A stretch of 64,000 nucleotides of DNA from Termitomyces sp. T153 (GCA_018296165.2 JACKQL020000014.1:1054001-1118000), one strand, 5' to 3'. Shown: positions 1-13,360, numbered from the stretch's first letter. Notes: generated by a model not told the origin, from the sequence alone. Numbers and translations are program-made.

Positions 1-702
1 TCAGAGTTGGCAAAATATGCATCTCCTTCTCGTGGAATCTTGCGAGAGTGTTGTCCGGTTTGGGTATTCACGTAGAAGATCTTTGAATTTCTTAGTACAT
101 TATACCAGTTATCACGCGTCCAGTTGACGGAAACATACCTGCCCATCAGAGCGGACTCCTGGAATCCAATAATCATTCATCTGAGATTTTCTCACAGGTG
201 TATTTGCACTAGCTGTCCTCTTGCTCGATGCAAGAACTTCATTTTTCAGCCACTCCTCATTGGCTTCTTGGTCTATCTGGAGCATGATAGCCTGAGATAT
301 GTTGTCCATGGATGAAGGTGCCAACAATGGTGTCTCCACAGCAGATGATTCTGCCACAAGAAAAGCCTGTTCTGCCTCTTTCTCTGTTATAACTTCAACA
401 TAATTGGATGGAAACCAGCCGCGCTCATTTCTGAGTAGCCCGTCCCACCAACCCGATGGCTCTTGTGTGAGAACTTCCACGATATCACCACGCTTGAATG
501 AAAGCGCCGATACGTCCGGACCCTGGTAGTCATAAAGCGCACGGCAGAGGAAAGGAATGACCTCCGGATGAAACGCCCATTGTTGGATATTAGGTAGCTG
601 GTTCTCCTGGATTTGAGTGACAGTATGAATTCCTGTCTGGTTGACCTGAGGGAGGAAGGATCGACGATAGTTTGAGTGCACAGGGGCGGCCAGAGTCGCC
701 AT
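1..702 (-). CDS. SH3-WW RasGEF paralogue, 5' part only (runs off left edge)
   Basis: Exons 702..139 and 80..1 are joined by a 58-nt GTATGT...AAG intron, and the gene continues beyond the window. The start is the ATG at 702 (MATLAAPVHSN), which lines up with the start of the neighbouring full-length RasGEF (MAAVATPMYSN). The in-frame ATG at 768 is upstream of that homology. An SH3 domain lies at about residues 50-105 (ALYDY, GWWDGLL, GWFPSNYVEV), then an acidic linker. A WW domain (DYWIPGV...YVNTQTGQ) is split by the intron at the same place as in the neighbour. Expected role: Ras guanine-nucleotide exchange. The catalytic domain is outside the window, so function is inferred from the paralogue. 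It could be a complete gene or a truncated duplicate. Confidence 0.8.
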
Positions 703-1638
703 ACCGGCCGAAGGGACGATGGTAGGGCAAGTACGCAAGGAGACCGATATGCAAGACTCTGAGCGCAAGCAAGGGCGGTGCTAATCACAGTTTTGATCGC
801 ACATATTAAGAATATTTCTCTTCGTAACCATCTACAGCATTATGTTACCTGCCTATACCACCACCTGCCTTCATAAGCCATCGGTGTATGTTTGAGCTTT
901 CCTTTTACATCATTCTATGTCGTAGGGCATTTCATCTTCACCTTGACATGCTCTCCTCGAAGAAAAGAGATAATAACTTAGAAAAGCTTGGGAAAGGGGA
1001 AAGGGATTATCAATAACATATCTTTCGGCGATTGACTTTTAGGGTTTGATCCGAGCGCAACTTATGTAATAGATACGGCTGCAACGTTCACCATCACACG
1101 GCAAGTGGACGGTTACAAATTTGTCCACACTCACTTCAAGCTCACTCGGTCAGTTGTATGAGTCGGACGAGACCCGTTCTACGGAAATTAAAACCCTGTT
1201 TTGTCGTGGATACGGCAAGCGTGACAACGTCTTGAACATCCTCGACGAGGGGACGAACGAGAACCCATCTTGACGCACGGTAAGCTCGAATCACCTGAGG
1301 CAGTGTATATTGACTCTATTGAAACAATGCTAGCACTATAAATGAGCTGTTCTTGAGGAAACCTTTTTTGTCCGATTGAAGGAGCATACTTAGAGTCTAG
1401 TCTAGCTGGGGGTCCAAGTTGTGGCTTGTCCTGGAAAAGCTCCAGCTAATGACTGGTTATCTTTACAGTACAAATAGATGACTGATGGCTTATCCCGAGG
1501 GCATCGAAGATTTTCTGTTACATGTCTAAACTTATATATAATACAAGAGTTGATCCTGATCCTAAAAGAACAGCATAAGAAATGCCAAAATACACACATG
1601 ATGCAGAAATGTTGGGTCAGACTGATTGGACTTGGACT
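703..1638. other. Intergenic region between the tandem RasGEF copies
   Basis: No coding frame is supported here. The segment holds the 3' flank of the full-length RasGEF (stop at 1639) and the promoter of the partial upstream copy (start at 702). CpG content looks like host DNA. The short open frames here have no family resemblance. Confidence 0.5.
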
Positions 1639-4600
1639 TCATAGGAAGCCACTCTCCTGGAGTAGTCGCGCCATCCTTTCATCTTCACGTTCTCTGGGTT
1701 CACGCTCGAGACTCAGCGCCCAAAATTGTTCACTCGACGCCTTGCTGTCAGTGAACTGATTCAGTGACTCCTCGATAAAGGCTTGCACGGCGGGTATGGC
1801 CTGTAAATTGAAAGACTGTGCTTGCCAGCGCTTGATGTCGTTGATGACCTCAGACGCCTTTTGCCGTTTACGGAAATTCACAAGTCCCCCTGGCAGCATG
1901 TCGGGGTTACCGTCTTGGATGAACTGTAACGTTGAAAGGAAGACACCTGCACCAAAAGTCAACAATAAGGCAGAAAGAAAAATTCCGTCAGGCTCACCAA
2001 TGAAAGGAACACAGGGCGGGGTTACAGAAGCCATGAGTTGCCGGTACTTTGTAAAATTTTTGTTACTGTCGATTGTCATTTCGCAAGCAGTGAATTGTGC
2101 CATAATCCTCTGGTTAACCTGGTCCCAGGTACGCTTAAGCCGGCGGATCGGTGGTGTGTTCAGCCCTGAAGTGATAGCGATCATAGAAGAAAAATTGTTG
2201 AGGGTTCGGCAACGCTGAAAGACACGTTAGTAAGACATAAACACGGATGTCTGAATGAACTCACATCAGCGACGCTGATCAGATGTTTGACTGTGGAAGC
2301 TCGTTTGCGAGAATCTTCCTTGCTAAGCACGCAATCCGCCACCCAGTCCGCGATCTGAAAGCAATACCATCAGCATATCACCTCGATGTCAGAGTGAGAT
2401 ACTAACCCGATTGCTCATCTGGATAACAGTAGCAATGTTGTCCATGTTCTCCGTCTTCTGCTCGCGAGCTCGTTGCAAGCACTCCATGGGTTTGATCTTC
2501 TGATACAAATTACTTTCCATGATGGTGAGCTGACGCGCCAGCTCAAGCGGTTCAATGTCCGCAAGTCTGAGCTTTTTGGTTGTCTTTGGGTATATGGGGG
2601 GAGGTGGTGTACTCTGCGGCATTGCTTTGAGGGCATTGTTGTCATTCCTGATCTACAGATGGCGTAAGAAGATCTCAAGGGTTTGAATAAGTCTATCAAC
2701 AGACATACCGCACGGTCAATGTACACCAACACTTGTTTCGCTGCGCCAAATTGCGAGACCTCGTCCGACGACACGAACGCTTTCATACGCTCAAGGATAT
2801 GGAAGTCCTCCTTCTCCAATATATCGTCATCCTTCAACATTGTGACAAACGTGTTGATGACGCTAGAAGCATCGTTGACATTACTCACGAAATCGACAAT
2901 AAGGGTAACACGACATACCGTATTTGGATGAGATGTTTCTTCTGTTTCCCCCAATCCTCTAGCTCCTCAGGTTCCAAATCAGCCGGCGGCTCTAATCTAA
3001 ATCTCGCAACAAGAAGATCGAAAAGCTCATTGACGGTCGCAAACGATTTAAATGTCATCAGGAACGCCTGATTGAAGGTGGGATCTGCACAGCAGGAGTA
3101 TAAGAATGAAATTAAGTAGCTATTTCAAAAGTCACATACCAACTTGATGATGGGCAGTCAAACGCTCCACTAGAGCGGGCAGAGTCCCACCCTTCACGGT
3201 ATTATCATGCTCGATCAAGATATCCTCAGGACTATAATTCGGGCGAAGATACCATGGTTGGAGGTCGGCGGCAACTTTACTTGCATAGTCGGCACCCAGT
3301 AATTTTTCCAGCTTTCGCGAGGCCGTTGCTCGTGGAGCCGACTTCGCGCCGAAATCGGCTTATTTTGCCGTAAACTAATATGTATCATGACGGAAGACAA
3401 ACAATGAGACTTACGATCATGTGGCTCTTGTTCTTCCTCAGGAACAAGTATGTTCGTCAGCGAGTACTCATTCGATGTGTAATGTGGAGGATGCATTGAT
3501 TCGCTGTTCGCATGGGGTTGTATGTATGACGGATCCAGGATCTTTGATGGCTTCGCAGGTGGACGTTCAAAAGCCATTGCCATACTAACCAACGTGTCGG
3601 AGGTATCATCCTCCATATTTGCAGGACGAATGCTCACTCGAGACACCCGAGACATTCGCCACTCTATAGAGCCGTTATAGTCGCCGGAGGACATTTCAGC
3701 CTGTTCATGACCCAGAGAAAGAAGTTTATCAAGTGTGTCAAGCAGATCAGAAATGTTAGCAACCAGCGAAGAAGAAAGAGAGTCGAGATGGTCCCAGGCA
3801 TGTTTTCTCTCTTGGCGATATTGCAAGAGGTCTGAGTCTCGCACTGACTGCAGTGTGAATAGGAAAACTGCAGTATCGTTATACACTGCTTGAGCAACTG
3901 CCTCGAGCGTCCGGACGAGGCGTCGAGCAGTCTCAACGGTTTGGCTGTAAGGGTTCGAGGGCGAACTGCCATTTTGTTGAATCCCGTCGATATCAACATG
4001 CCGGGCAACATGGACATCAGATACACAAGTGAGCAAGGAGGCAATTTGTGACACAAGTTCTCGACCATAGAGACGGACCTTGTCAACTACCGAAAAGTTA
4101 GAATATAGTTCCAAGTGACATAAAACTCCAGACTTACTTGATTTCAGGCCTGATGTTTGCAAAGCGGGTAAGAGATCTTGAAAATATGTGTTTAGATCGG
4201 TAGAATACTGCCTGAGTTCTGAGATAACCTCGGGCCCTAAAGCCCGCTGAGATGACGCTTGACCATCATCCAGACGTATCCATCCAAAACCTTTCCATCG
4301 TCCAGCTGTCCCCGCACCAACAAGTCCTAGACCTATATTCATGGTGCTAAAGACACCATTTATACGTTTAGGATGTTCAGGGTGAGGTAGTTCAGAACTA
4401 TGTTCCAGTCGCCGGACCTGAAGAACGAACGCAGCTACATCCTTTTTGAGGCCCTCTGCATCGACTTCAATTCGGCTTAGAGTATCTGCTAAAACTAAAC
4501 CGGAGTCATACTGAAGGGCGCGCGTCGAAAGAACCAGACGAGACAGTGTTGCTGTTACTTTCCGCTGGACTGGCTTAAGAGGAGACTGTAGGGGCAGTGG

Positions 4601-6016
4601 AATATTTCTAACCTCCCTGGGCAGTACGTTCGAAGGTATTTGGAAAGCTGGGGTGGCGAGAATGTATAGAAGATTGCGGACCATCAATACGATGTTGTAT
4701 ATCAAGTCGTTCATTTTGCGATCTTCTTCGGCTCTCCGTGCCATACCGTTCATTTGGATATTATTGATCACAGCGTCAATGGCTAAATTGGTAGCAGAAG
4801 TGAGCTCATCTATTTCTGTGGCACGATCGGGATGAGGAGTAGCAATGCGTTGCTGCAGAGCCTGAGCCAAGCGCTCAGCGGTTGTCGAGTCAGGAAGGAC
4901 TCTCTCCTTGACCGGCCTAGCTTTGGGCTTTGAGATTAGTTTGGCAGGATATCCATTGGTAGTCGATCTGTGAGACAAAGGTTCACGAGGGTGTACATCG
5001 GAGTCATCTGAGTAAACGCTGAGACGTTGATCGCCGTTTGTGGACCTTTGTTGAGGCGGAGACGATGCCTGGAAGGACGCGCGCGGTGGAGCCTCAGGTC
5101 GCGTCTGAGAGACCTGACCATTCACCTTGTTGTAAAAAGAGAACGACCTTCCATCGTCCCCCAACTGTCTTACCCATGGCTCGGGCGTCGTGCCTGTTCG
5201 ACGTGGAACACCAAACCCAGTCAAATCCTGCATAGTACTATCAAACTCAGACGATCCATTGAGGCCAAAAACTAGTCCTGCACTTGACCCCGACCGAGAT
5301 GATAATTGTGACGTTAAACCTGCGAGATGAGTATCTGAGATCTCGTCATCCAGTTCCGGGGCCTCGCGAGAACGTTGTCCGGTTTGGGTATTCACGTAAG
5401 ATAATATCTTGATATTGTTGAAGACAAGAGGAAGACACAGATGACACAGACGTACCTGTCCATTAGGACCAACTTCTGGCATCCAATAATCATCTGTCTG
5501 TGATGTATTCACAGTTTCATTTTCAAAGACCGTGCCATGCATTGAAGGCAGGGTGTCGTTCTCCGACCACTCATCTGCTTCTTGTCCCATCATAACATGT
5601 CCCATGCGGGACATGTCGACCATGGAAGGATCGTCCAATGTGTGCGACATCGACATAGAGGACCCTGAACCAGATGATTCTGCAAGGAAAATCTGCTCCG
5701 CCTCTTCATCTGAAATGACTTCGACATAATTGGACGGGAACCAGCCGCGCTCGTCTCCAAGTAGTCCATCCCACCAGCCCGACGGTTCCTGTGTTAGAAC
5801 TTCGATGACATCACCTCTATTGAACGAAAGCGATGATTCACTGTGGGCCTCGTAGTCGTAAATCGCTCGACAAAAGAGGGTATTGAAGAACGGTTCGTTC
5901 TCCCTGAGAGCCTCTTCCTGCTGTTGGATCGGCTGAGTAGATGTGTACGTCGTTGTATGGTTCGTCTGAGCATCGAAGAGGGTGTTAGAATACATGGGAG
6001 TGGCCACAGCGGCCAT
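1639..6016 (-). CDS. CDC25: Cdc25-type Ras guanine-nucleotide exchange factor (SH3-WW-WW-RasGEF)
   Basis: Nine exons: 6016..5456, 5407..4138, 4086..3415, 3358..3140, 3084..2919, 2862..2709, 2652..2407, 2354..2265, 2214..1639. Together they are 3954 nt, giving 1317 aa, and all eight introns (48-56 nt) are GT-AG. SH3 lies at about residues 47-102. The first WW is at about 176-200, split by intron 1, and a second WW-like motif is at 264-294 (W...FSFYN...P). After a long helical middle region come RasGEF-N (PWYLRPNYSPEDILIEHD...GGTLPALVERLT) and the catalytic CDC25 domain (LELARQLTIMESNLYQKIKP, then NFRKRQKASEVINDIKRWQ). The family activates Ras by GDP/GTP exchange at the membrane, upstream of adenylate cyclase. 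The SH3-plus-RasGEF layout matches yeast Cdc25 and its relatives. The order and motifs are read directly; Ras specificity is inferred. Confidence 0.93.
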
Positions 6017-6410
6017 AGTGACTAGATAATCGAAAAACGGGAGAAAAGCGCAGCGGAACAGTCGATTAAACTACCATGGAGCTCATTATATTCTCGATCA
6101 CATGATCCATGGATCGTCGCTTTGGAACTCTGTATCAAGTCACAGTAATTCCCCCTTTACTCCTCCTTTCATTCCTCTGTCGCCGTTGCTTTTACGAGCA
6201 AACCGTATTTAAATTCCTTGCGTTTCGAACAGATCTTTTTGTGTCCTCCAAATACACTTACACATTGAATACATTCTTTCAATTCATCATAACTTAAGGT
6301 AAGGATAAATACATTTGTTTAAGATCTCTCAGTCAGCTTGAACGTCAATTAAAACAAGTATTCAGGTGGTAAAACAATTCCCTGCCCTCTTTGATTATTC
6401 GTCCTACCAT
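6017..6410. promoter_or_regulatory. Intergenic: RasGEF promoter and EFL1 3' flank
   Basis: This is the 394 bp between the RasGEF start (6016) and the EFL1 stop (6411), both genes on the minus strand. It must hold the RasGEF promoter and the EFL1 terminator. It is T-rich on the plus strand around 6130-6300. I see no defined box that I would defend. Confidence 0.45.
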
Positions 6411-9400
6411 CTACCGTTTTAATGTCCTCTGCTTCTCCGCAAATTCAACAATCTTTCGGTCGACAAACATCCCCTTACGCTCCCGCACGACATCCATATA
6501 TCCTTTTGCAATGTTAGATCGATCGGCCTTCTCTCCAAGATCCTCCAACTCTTCTTCTGTCGTGGGTACCCAAAATGGATCCTGATCCAATATCTCATAC
6601 CTACGCTTGTCAACTAACTTCGATCCTGAGATTAGAATCATTTCTCACCCGCTGAATACTAGTTGGGGACTCGCAGCGCCGGATGTCCGCTTCCGGATAT
6701 CTGATCCAAACATTTCAGTTGTCATTACAAAAAGGAGGGAAAAGACACACTATCAGCAAAGCCGAAACTCTCAACAACCGGAAGGAGAGCCGTGACATTA
6801 AAGAAGGCTGTGCCCTCCTTCATTTCCTCAGCTACTATACGACCTCGCCGTTTAGCAACAACTGCATAGACTTTGCCTAACACGTCCGCTAGAGCGCAGA
6901 TCAATATACTGTGCTTTTGACAGGAGGAATGTCTCTCAGTCTTACTTGATGCTTGGATATCGCACACATACATCGCAAGCATGAGGCGTGGTGACCAATC
7001 CAGGAAACCGTTCCGGCATGCATCCCTAACGGCAGAAATTACAGAACCAGTCACCTGTGCCATTCTGTTCTGTTCTACGAGAGTCAAGCACAGTCGGCCA
7101 AGTGTTCCCCGTAATCAGAAAATCAAATCTTACGGACCTATCTCCTTTTCCAGATTTTCCTGGTCTATTTCGACGCTCTCGACGATATATGCCATGCCTT
7201 CAACAGGCTCTGCGCACAACGGACCTTGAAAAGTTGCGAGCTGGAAGCCAGTTTCGACATGCACATCAAAATCCCGGGCGCCCTTGTGCATGACTTCACC
7301 TTCGTTGTCTCCCGCTTTGATGCGTTCGAGGCGGCGTTTGAGTCTGTATCACAAATGAGCCAGTGTGATAAGGCGTAGGAAGGGGTGGAAAACACTGACG
7401 AAAAAGGTACTCCAGATTTCCTATTGTCTATAAGAAGGCACCCACCAGCTTTTTGTGGTCCAAAGGCCCATATCCTTTTTGTGACATCGGCCCATTCTCC
7501 TCCGGTTTCTTCGCAAACCTTCTGTAACGCTTCCCAGAACTGTTCGGGACCGACGCTTGGCTTTCGTACTACTTCCCCATAGTTCTCGGACTCTTGTTCC
7601 TCTTCCTTATCCTGGACTTCTGCGGAATCTTTTGCGCGGCGCTCGTGTTGAAGCTTCTTAAGAATGCTGACATTCTGCAAAACGAAGTCCAATATGGCTT
7701 TGGGAAGGGGACTGACACGGATCGTGAATTTGACAATGTTTGAAGAACTAGACCCATGAATCGTGCCACGGAGTGCGTTTGGCGTCTTCGTCGGCGCCAT
7801 GTCTGCATATGTGATTAGAAGCAGCTTAAACAAAGTGGTTAAATGATGCACCTGATACTTTAGTTGCCGTCTCGCGGAATGGAACTATCGGCTTTGAAGC
7901 TTGAATTTCAACACGTGCAAATCTCTCCTTAAGATCTTTGAGACAACGCTGTCAAGGAAAGAGAAAGATCAGAAGTTACAAATCAGGTTCGGAACCACTG
8001 GTACTCGCCTCGAGATGAAGCTCACCAGCAGTCAAGATCACATGCTCGCCAGTCTTTTGCTGAAAAGTCTCTACACACGGATCCGCCTGGCTAAGCAGCT
8101 TCAGCCCATTGACAAGCTTCGGCATATCAGCTGGCATGGCCGGCTCTAGGGCAACACGCACGATTGGCGATGCCTGTCATAGTCATCAGCCATGGTAAGA
8201 AACGGGAGTATTACAATACTTGCAGCACGATTTACACCCCCCAGATTGATTAGGCACGAGTGATCAACACTCGATAATTCACTAATGCCACTTTCACCTG
8301 GAGCACAAAGTGTCGCAGTTCGCCATACCTTACCCTCCAGACCCCTCACAGCAAATATGTTCCCTGCACGTACAACATCGACTGGTACAAGTTCTCGTCC
8401 CATCATTATATAAAGCCCATCGATCGTTATCGGGACCAGATTCTTCACATTTGCAGGATGCGTAGGTTCCGATGCGGCGTTATATTTCGGTAGTAAGCCA
8501 TACACCGTGGTACCTGTCCTCAGAGTCCCAGAATAAAGACGGGCAAATCCCAAGACCACTTCCGCACCCTCAACAGATGCCTCTTTGGCATGTTCGTTTT
8601 CTGGTGGCGGTGGCGTTGGCGTATAGGGGATGGCAGTTGACGTGAGCGTTTGCTGTCCTGTCTGTTCGCCGTTTTTCTCTGCAGCTGCTCTCGTCTCTCT
8701 CGCTTCACGTGCTTTAGCCCTCATCTCCTCAGCTGTTATGGGTTTCTTCTTGTTTTCTGGGAGGTCCTTGGCAGAGACGGCAAACATCTTACTCACGTAG
8801 GCTGTCACACATGCATCTGGGGCAGAGTTGGCGGAGAAGAGATCCTCCTCGAGCTTATTTTTAGGATCGACAGTGGCCTCGTAGAGGTCGGGATAAAGCA
8901 TTTTGGGGATCCTTGTTCTCTGAGCCAAGGGAGGAGCAGGGACGACATCGATAACAGACTGTGTGACGCATGTTGACAACGAGAGCCACTGGGAGAAGAT
9001 GAGAAACAAAAGATTGCGAGTGTCCTTGGACCTAAGATCGCGAGGAAGTATTTTAAGGTTGAGAGCGGTAACAATCTTTGCCACCTTCTCTTGATTCCTA
9101 ATTTCGTCGATCAGTCTCAACTAGATAGGTGTTTAGGAAGACGAACGGGCTCAAAACTACTGCATCGTATACTGCCCAGATATTTTCGAGGACAAATTGC
9201 ACGAAAAGGGATTTGAGAGGGCGTCCACGAAGGTGCTTATAACTGATTACTTTCTTCGATTTCGGATCGAGGAAATAATCACCCCAGAGTATACGTCGGA
9301 GATTGGCTTCCTTAATACCAAGTTTTGTAGCATAAAGCTGAGCAAACTTTCCGATACGGAACCCCCAGCCGTCGATGGCTGAAGCAAAAATTACATTGCC

Positions 9401-10196
9401 ACGTTCCGGTGCGAAGTATATGTCTTCGTCATCCTTCTCTTGGAACTCGTCTCCTTCGTTGACGGCAGCATCGGTCTCGTCAGCTAATTGGTCTTTCTTC
9501 TTCGCAAGCCGTCTTTCACGTTCTTCTCTCCATCGAAGGTCGTCCTCCATTCTTTCACTGGCAAAGAAGCTACCCATTACTGCATTAACTTGTTCAATGA
9601 GACGTGTGAGATGATGATGAGCTTCAACTGGAGCTAGTTTGAGCTCTGTAATGAGACGATCAAATTTATTTATCACAAGTATGGGTCGTAGTCGATCTTG
9701 CCAGGCTTGTCTTAGAACGGCGATGGTCTATTTGCAGAGATAAATCATGAAATATGAAGCCATACCCTTCAGACACGCACCTGTGTACAGACACCCTCCA
9801 CGACGTCTACCAAAACTAGTGCACCATCGCATAATCTTGACGCAGTAGACACCTCAGTTGAAAAATCCACATGTCCTGGGGTGTCAATCATATTAACGAT
9901 GTAGGTTTTTGGTGATTTCTGATCTGGTTTTGTCATCGAATGTGAAGGCCAAGGACCAAGGATCTACGTACCTCATGTCCAAGCACCTGGAATTTCAGAG
10001 ATACAGCACTACTCTCCATAGTGATACCCCTTTCCTGCTCGTCCTCACGACTGTCAAGATATCTCATCTTTCCAGCCATCCTGGCAGAAATGATGTTATT
10101 AGCTGCCAGCAATGTGTCCATTAAAGTAGTTTTTCCATGATCGACATGACCAAGTGTGGTTATTATGCGGATATTTGCAGGATCAGGCGATTCCAT
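6411..10196 (-). CDS. EFL1: EFL1/Ria1, EF-2-like GTPase of 60S subunit maturation
   Basis: Twelve exons: 10196..9972, 9918..9781, 9727..9161, 9120..8215, 8173..8009, 7948..7852, 7802..7394, 7343..7138, 7074..6946, 6888..6751, 6700..6649, 6600..6411. They total 3222 nt, giving 1073 aa, close to yeast and human EFL1 (about 1110-1120). GTPase motifs: GHVDHGKTT (16-24), the switch-region threonine in RGITM, DTPGH (87-91), NKFD (141-144). Further on are the EF-2 signature GELHLERCLKDL, split by an intron, and the family C-terminus ([11 protein letters not shown], then EKQRTLKR). With SBDS, the protein removes eIF6/Tif6 from cytoplasmic pre-60S subunits. Intron 9121..9160 is only 40 nt and could start 3 nt later. 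The donor at 8008 is GC, not GT. The donor at 7393 (GTTTTC) was chosen to keep the frame. Confidence 0.95.
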
Positions 10197-10265
10197 TCAG
10201 TGAGTTGAAGAAAAGAGAGTCGCCCGGTGCCGTCAAACCTTCGTTCAAAAATCACATCACGTGAT
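10197..10265. promoter_or_regulatory. 69-bp divergent promoter EFL1/CWF19 with TCACGTGA
   Basis: Only 69 bp separate the two start codons. The perfect palindrome TCACGTGA (10257-10264) sits immediately before the CWF19 ATG at 10266. CACGTG is the core bound by fungal bHLH factors such as Cbf1 and Pho4. Whether it acts here is inference. The true transcription starts must overlap the coding ends or lie within this gap. Confidence 0.55.
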
Positions 10266-13084
10266 ATGACGAGAAGTGCTGTTCCTCCACTCATGACAGA
10301 GTCGGCGACATCCAAAGGTTCCTCAAGGCGCGAGCGCTCTCGTGAACGTGACACGGACAGAAAGAGCAAGAAACAGAAAAAACACAACGACCATGGTGGC
10401 AAACATAAGCATAGGAACAAGGACAATTCGTACCATAACGTCCATATTGTCGATGATGACCCCGACGACGACATGTGGGTAGAAAAGAATATTGACATGG
10501 ATGGCGAGAGGGTAAGCAACTATCTGAGCTCTTGTTTCTATGAGTTCACCTTCTTTTTAGGTACTCACTGCCGATATTCCGACCGCCAAAAGCTTGAAAC
10601 TAACTTCATCGGCCATTGCTGGACCCTCAGATCCCAGACTACCCTTCAATACCAGTACAGAGACACCTCTCCAGCGGGATGAATGGATGCTACTCCCCTC
10701 GGTTGCCCCGACCCTTCCCGCTGAAGACCAACGGAAGGCTGAAACGGGCGCTGTCTCAATGACGGACGGCTATGGAGAATCATCTAGAGGCCAACGAACA
10801 TTGGGAGGTAGCGTTGACTTCTTCTCTAGTCTCGGGACCGACATAAAGAAGAAGCGACCTGAGCGACCCGATCCTGACAAGGTATCTATGCCGAATTTAT
10901 CTCGCATTTTCTTTACTGAATGTATCGCAGCCTGTGACGAGCTCTAAAGAGATTAATAAGGACCTTAGCTCTATAGACTTCGATGCTCCTCTGCCACATC
11001 CAAAGCCCAACACTCCCGGCGGCCCAGGTTCTCAATGGCGTATGATGCGACTGAAGCGCGTCTATGAAGCGGCGGAAGAAGAGGGCGTTGACGTTGAAAC
11101 TCTTGCAATCGAACGTTTCGGGTCCCTTCAAGCTTTTGAGGAAGCAAAGGAGGAGAGACGTGTACTTGACGAGCGAGAGGGAAAACGAGCAGAGAGAGGC
11201 CGTGGATCCGAAAGACGGGTTCCTAGAGATTCTGAAATGGGCGAAAAACGGTTCATGTTTACAGAAGCTGGTGCAAGTGGCGGTTCCAGTCGTAGCTCGT
11301 CCTTCCGACGTCCCGGTGCTTATAATGACAGTACTCCATCCACACCATCTCCGCTTACAGACACTCGCCCTCCAGTAAACCGACGACTCGACTCACTTCG
11401 ATTACCCTCTGGAGTGGGATCACCCCTTGCCCAGTCCCATACACCCATTCCTTCAGTCATGACACCACCAGCAGTTGTTCCACAAAAACGTGCACTGTCT
11501 CCGTCTTCTCTGAACAAGCTGCAAGCCAAGGTACTTCGGGCAAAACTCATGGGCGCACCGGATGCAGCTAAGCTAGAGGAAGAATACGAGGCTGAGTTAC
11601 GAAGAGCGAATGGCATGGAGAGTGGGGAATCTGGTGTGCGCACTCAGACGGAAGTGCTACCAACGCTGGACGGAAGAGGTCGTTTGTATGACGTCGGTCA
11701 CGGTCAAGAAGACGGTGCTGTTCTTCCTGGGAATCGCCGGAAAAAATTGGAGAAAGTGAATATTCGACTTTCTTCTGTCTTAAGCTCTAGCTCATTGCTT
11801 CTAGTTTGAAACACATGACCGGAAAACTGGTGAAGTTATCAGAATCAATGCTAACGATGATGCAACCACCTTAGGGGAAATGCTCCGACAGGAGCGCTTT
11901 GGTGCAGGCATGGCAGACCAGAAGAACCTTGACACCCAGTTTGCGCGAGCAATTATGGGTGATGGTAAATTTGAGGTGAATACAGTCGTCTTCTCTTTGT
12001 TTCGTTTCATTCATCTTCATCTACCAGAATGACCTGGAGTATTTGGATGACAATGCTGAAAAACTCGGTCGACAAAAGATGCGGACTGACGCTATGAAAC
12101 GCCAGTTTGCAATTCACGGTCAGTTCCCCACAGTTAAGTCAGACCTCAGCTAATGCCAGTCTAGACTACAAGCGAACTCAGAAGGCTCTTTCGACATGTA
12201 ACTTCTGCTATGGCGAAGATGATTCGCCTCCAAAGGCTCCCGTTGTCGCAATGGGAACTCGCACATACCTCTCCTGCACTCTAACTGATGAACTTGTTGA
12301 AGGCCACTGCCTCATCGTTCCAATCCAGCACCATCTTACCATGCTCGAAGCTGATGACGATGTATGGGATGAAGTCCGGGTAATGATCTTCTGTAAACCT
12401 TTACATGGCACACATACTGAATCCTTGTCATCAGAACTTCATGAAATGCCTTATACGCATGTTTGCCGAAGGAGATAAGGGTGTGATTTTCTACGAGACG
12501 GTCATTACTTTGAAGTGGCAAAAACATACTGTGATTGAATGTGTGCCTTTGCCTTGGGAACAGTTCGAACTCATCCCCGGCTATTTCAAAGTCCGTGACC
12601 CTTTTGTCTTCGATGGTCCCCTTACATCCTAATACTCTGTTGCAGGAATCCATCCTCACATCTGAGACAGAATGGTCTCAACACAAGAAGCTCATTGATT
12701 TCTCTGCACGTCCAGGTGGCTTCAGGCGTGCGATGGTTCCAAATCTACCTTACTTTATGGTGCAATTTGACCACAAGGGCGAGAAAGGATATGGGCATGT
12801 CATTGAAGGGACTGACACAGCTGATGGCGAGATGTTAGAAGAAGGGGAAAAAGGTGGCGGTGATTTCCCGAGGTAAGTACTTGATGTCCCTATATTTCAA
12901 TATTCTCCTTAACACTTCAATAAGTTACTTTGCTGGTGAAATCATCGGTGGTATCCTCGAATTAGAGCCAAAGCGTTGGCGAAGGCCAAGACGAATTGAT
13001 TCCAGGGCCCACAAGGACAGGATATCTCAGTTCAAGAAGAAATATGACAAGTTTGATTGGACAGGGATGATTGGCAGAGATTGA
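10266..13084 (+). CDS. CWF19: CWF19-like spliceosome/debranching factor
   Basis: Nine exons: 10266..10511, 10561..10881, 10931..11755, 11805..11975, 12028..12118, 12165..12379, 12435..12590, 12646..12872, 12925..13084. They total 2412 nt, giving 803 aa, with introns of 46-55 nt. The ATG at 10266 is the first in frame; codon 10227 upstream is GTG. The N-terminus is a basic RS/KK-rich tail, then helical charged segments (LNKLQAKVLRAKLMGAPDA). CwfJ C-terminal domain 1 starts near residue 552, with a CxxC (CNFC) and the HIT-like HCLIVPIQHH. CwfJ C-terminal domain 2 ends the protein (FAGEIIGGILELEPKRW). The S. pombe and human relatives are spliceosome-associated and linked to late splicing and lariat handling. 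Family assignment is secure; detailed role is inferred from homologues. Confidence 0.93.
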
Positions 13085-13360
13085 TTGTGCGAATATACGT
13101 TCGAAAATTATGTGTTCTGCCTTCGTTCCCCCTAATATCCACAATCTCGACGATGTACTTACTATACCGAATTCATGTAAGACTTTGTGCTACTGTACTG
13201 AGAACGCTCAGATAACCGGATACAGCATCATTCAATTTAAGCTTAGAATTAAGGCACGAAGTTGTTTGTCATAGCGATTTATATGTCCGCGGTTTGCACA
13301 AGTAGCTCCAAAGCTACTTTTGTCCGTGCTTCAAGACGGCATCGAAACGGTTTCGGTTGG

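Noticed and set aside
10227..10265. Longer N-terminus for CWF19 starting at 10227
   Set aside because: The codon at 10227 is GTG, not a normal eukaryotic start; the first ATG in frame is 10266.
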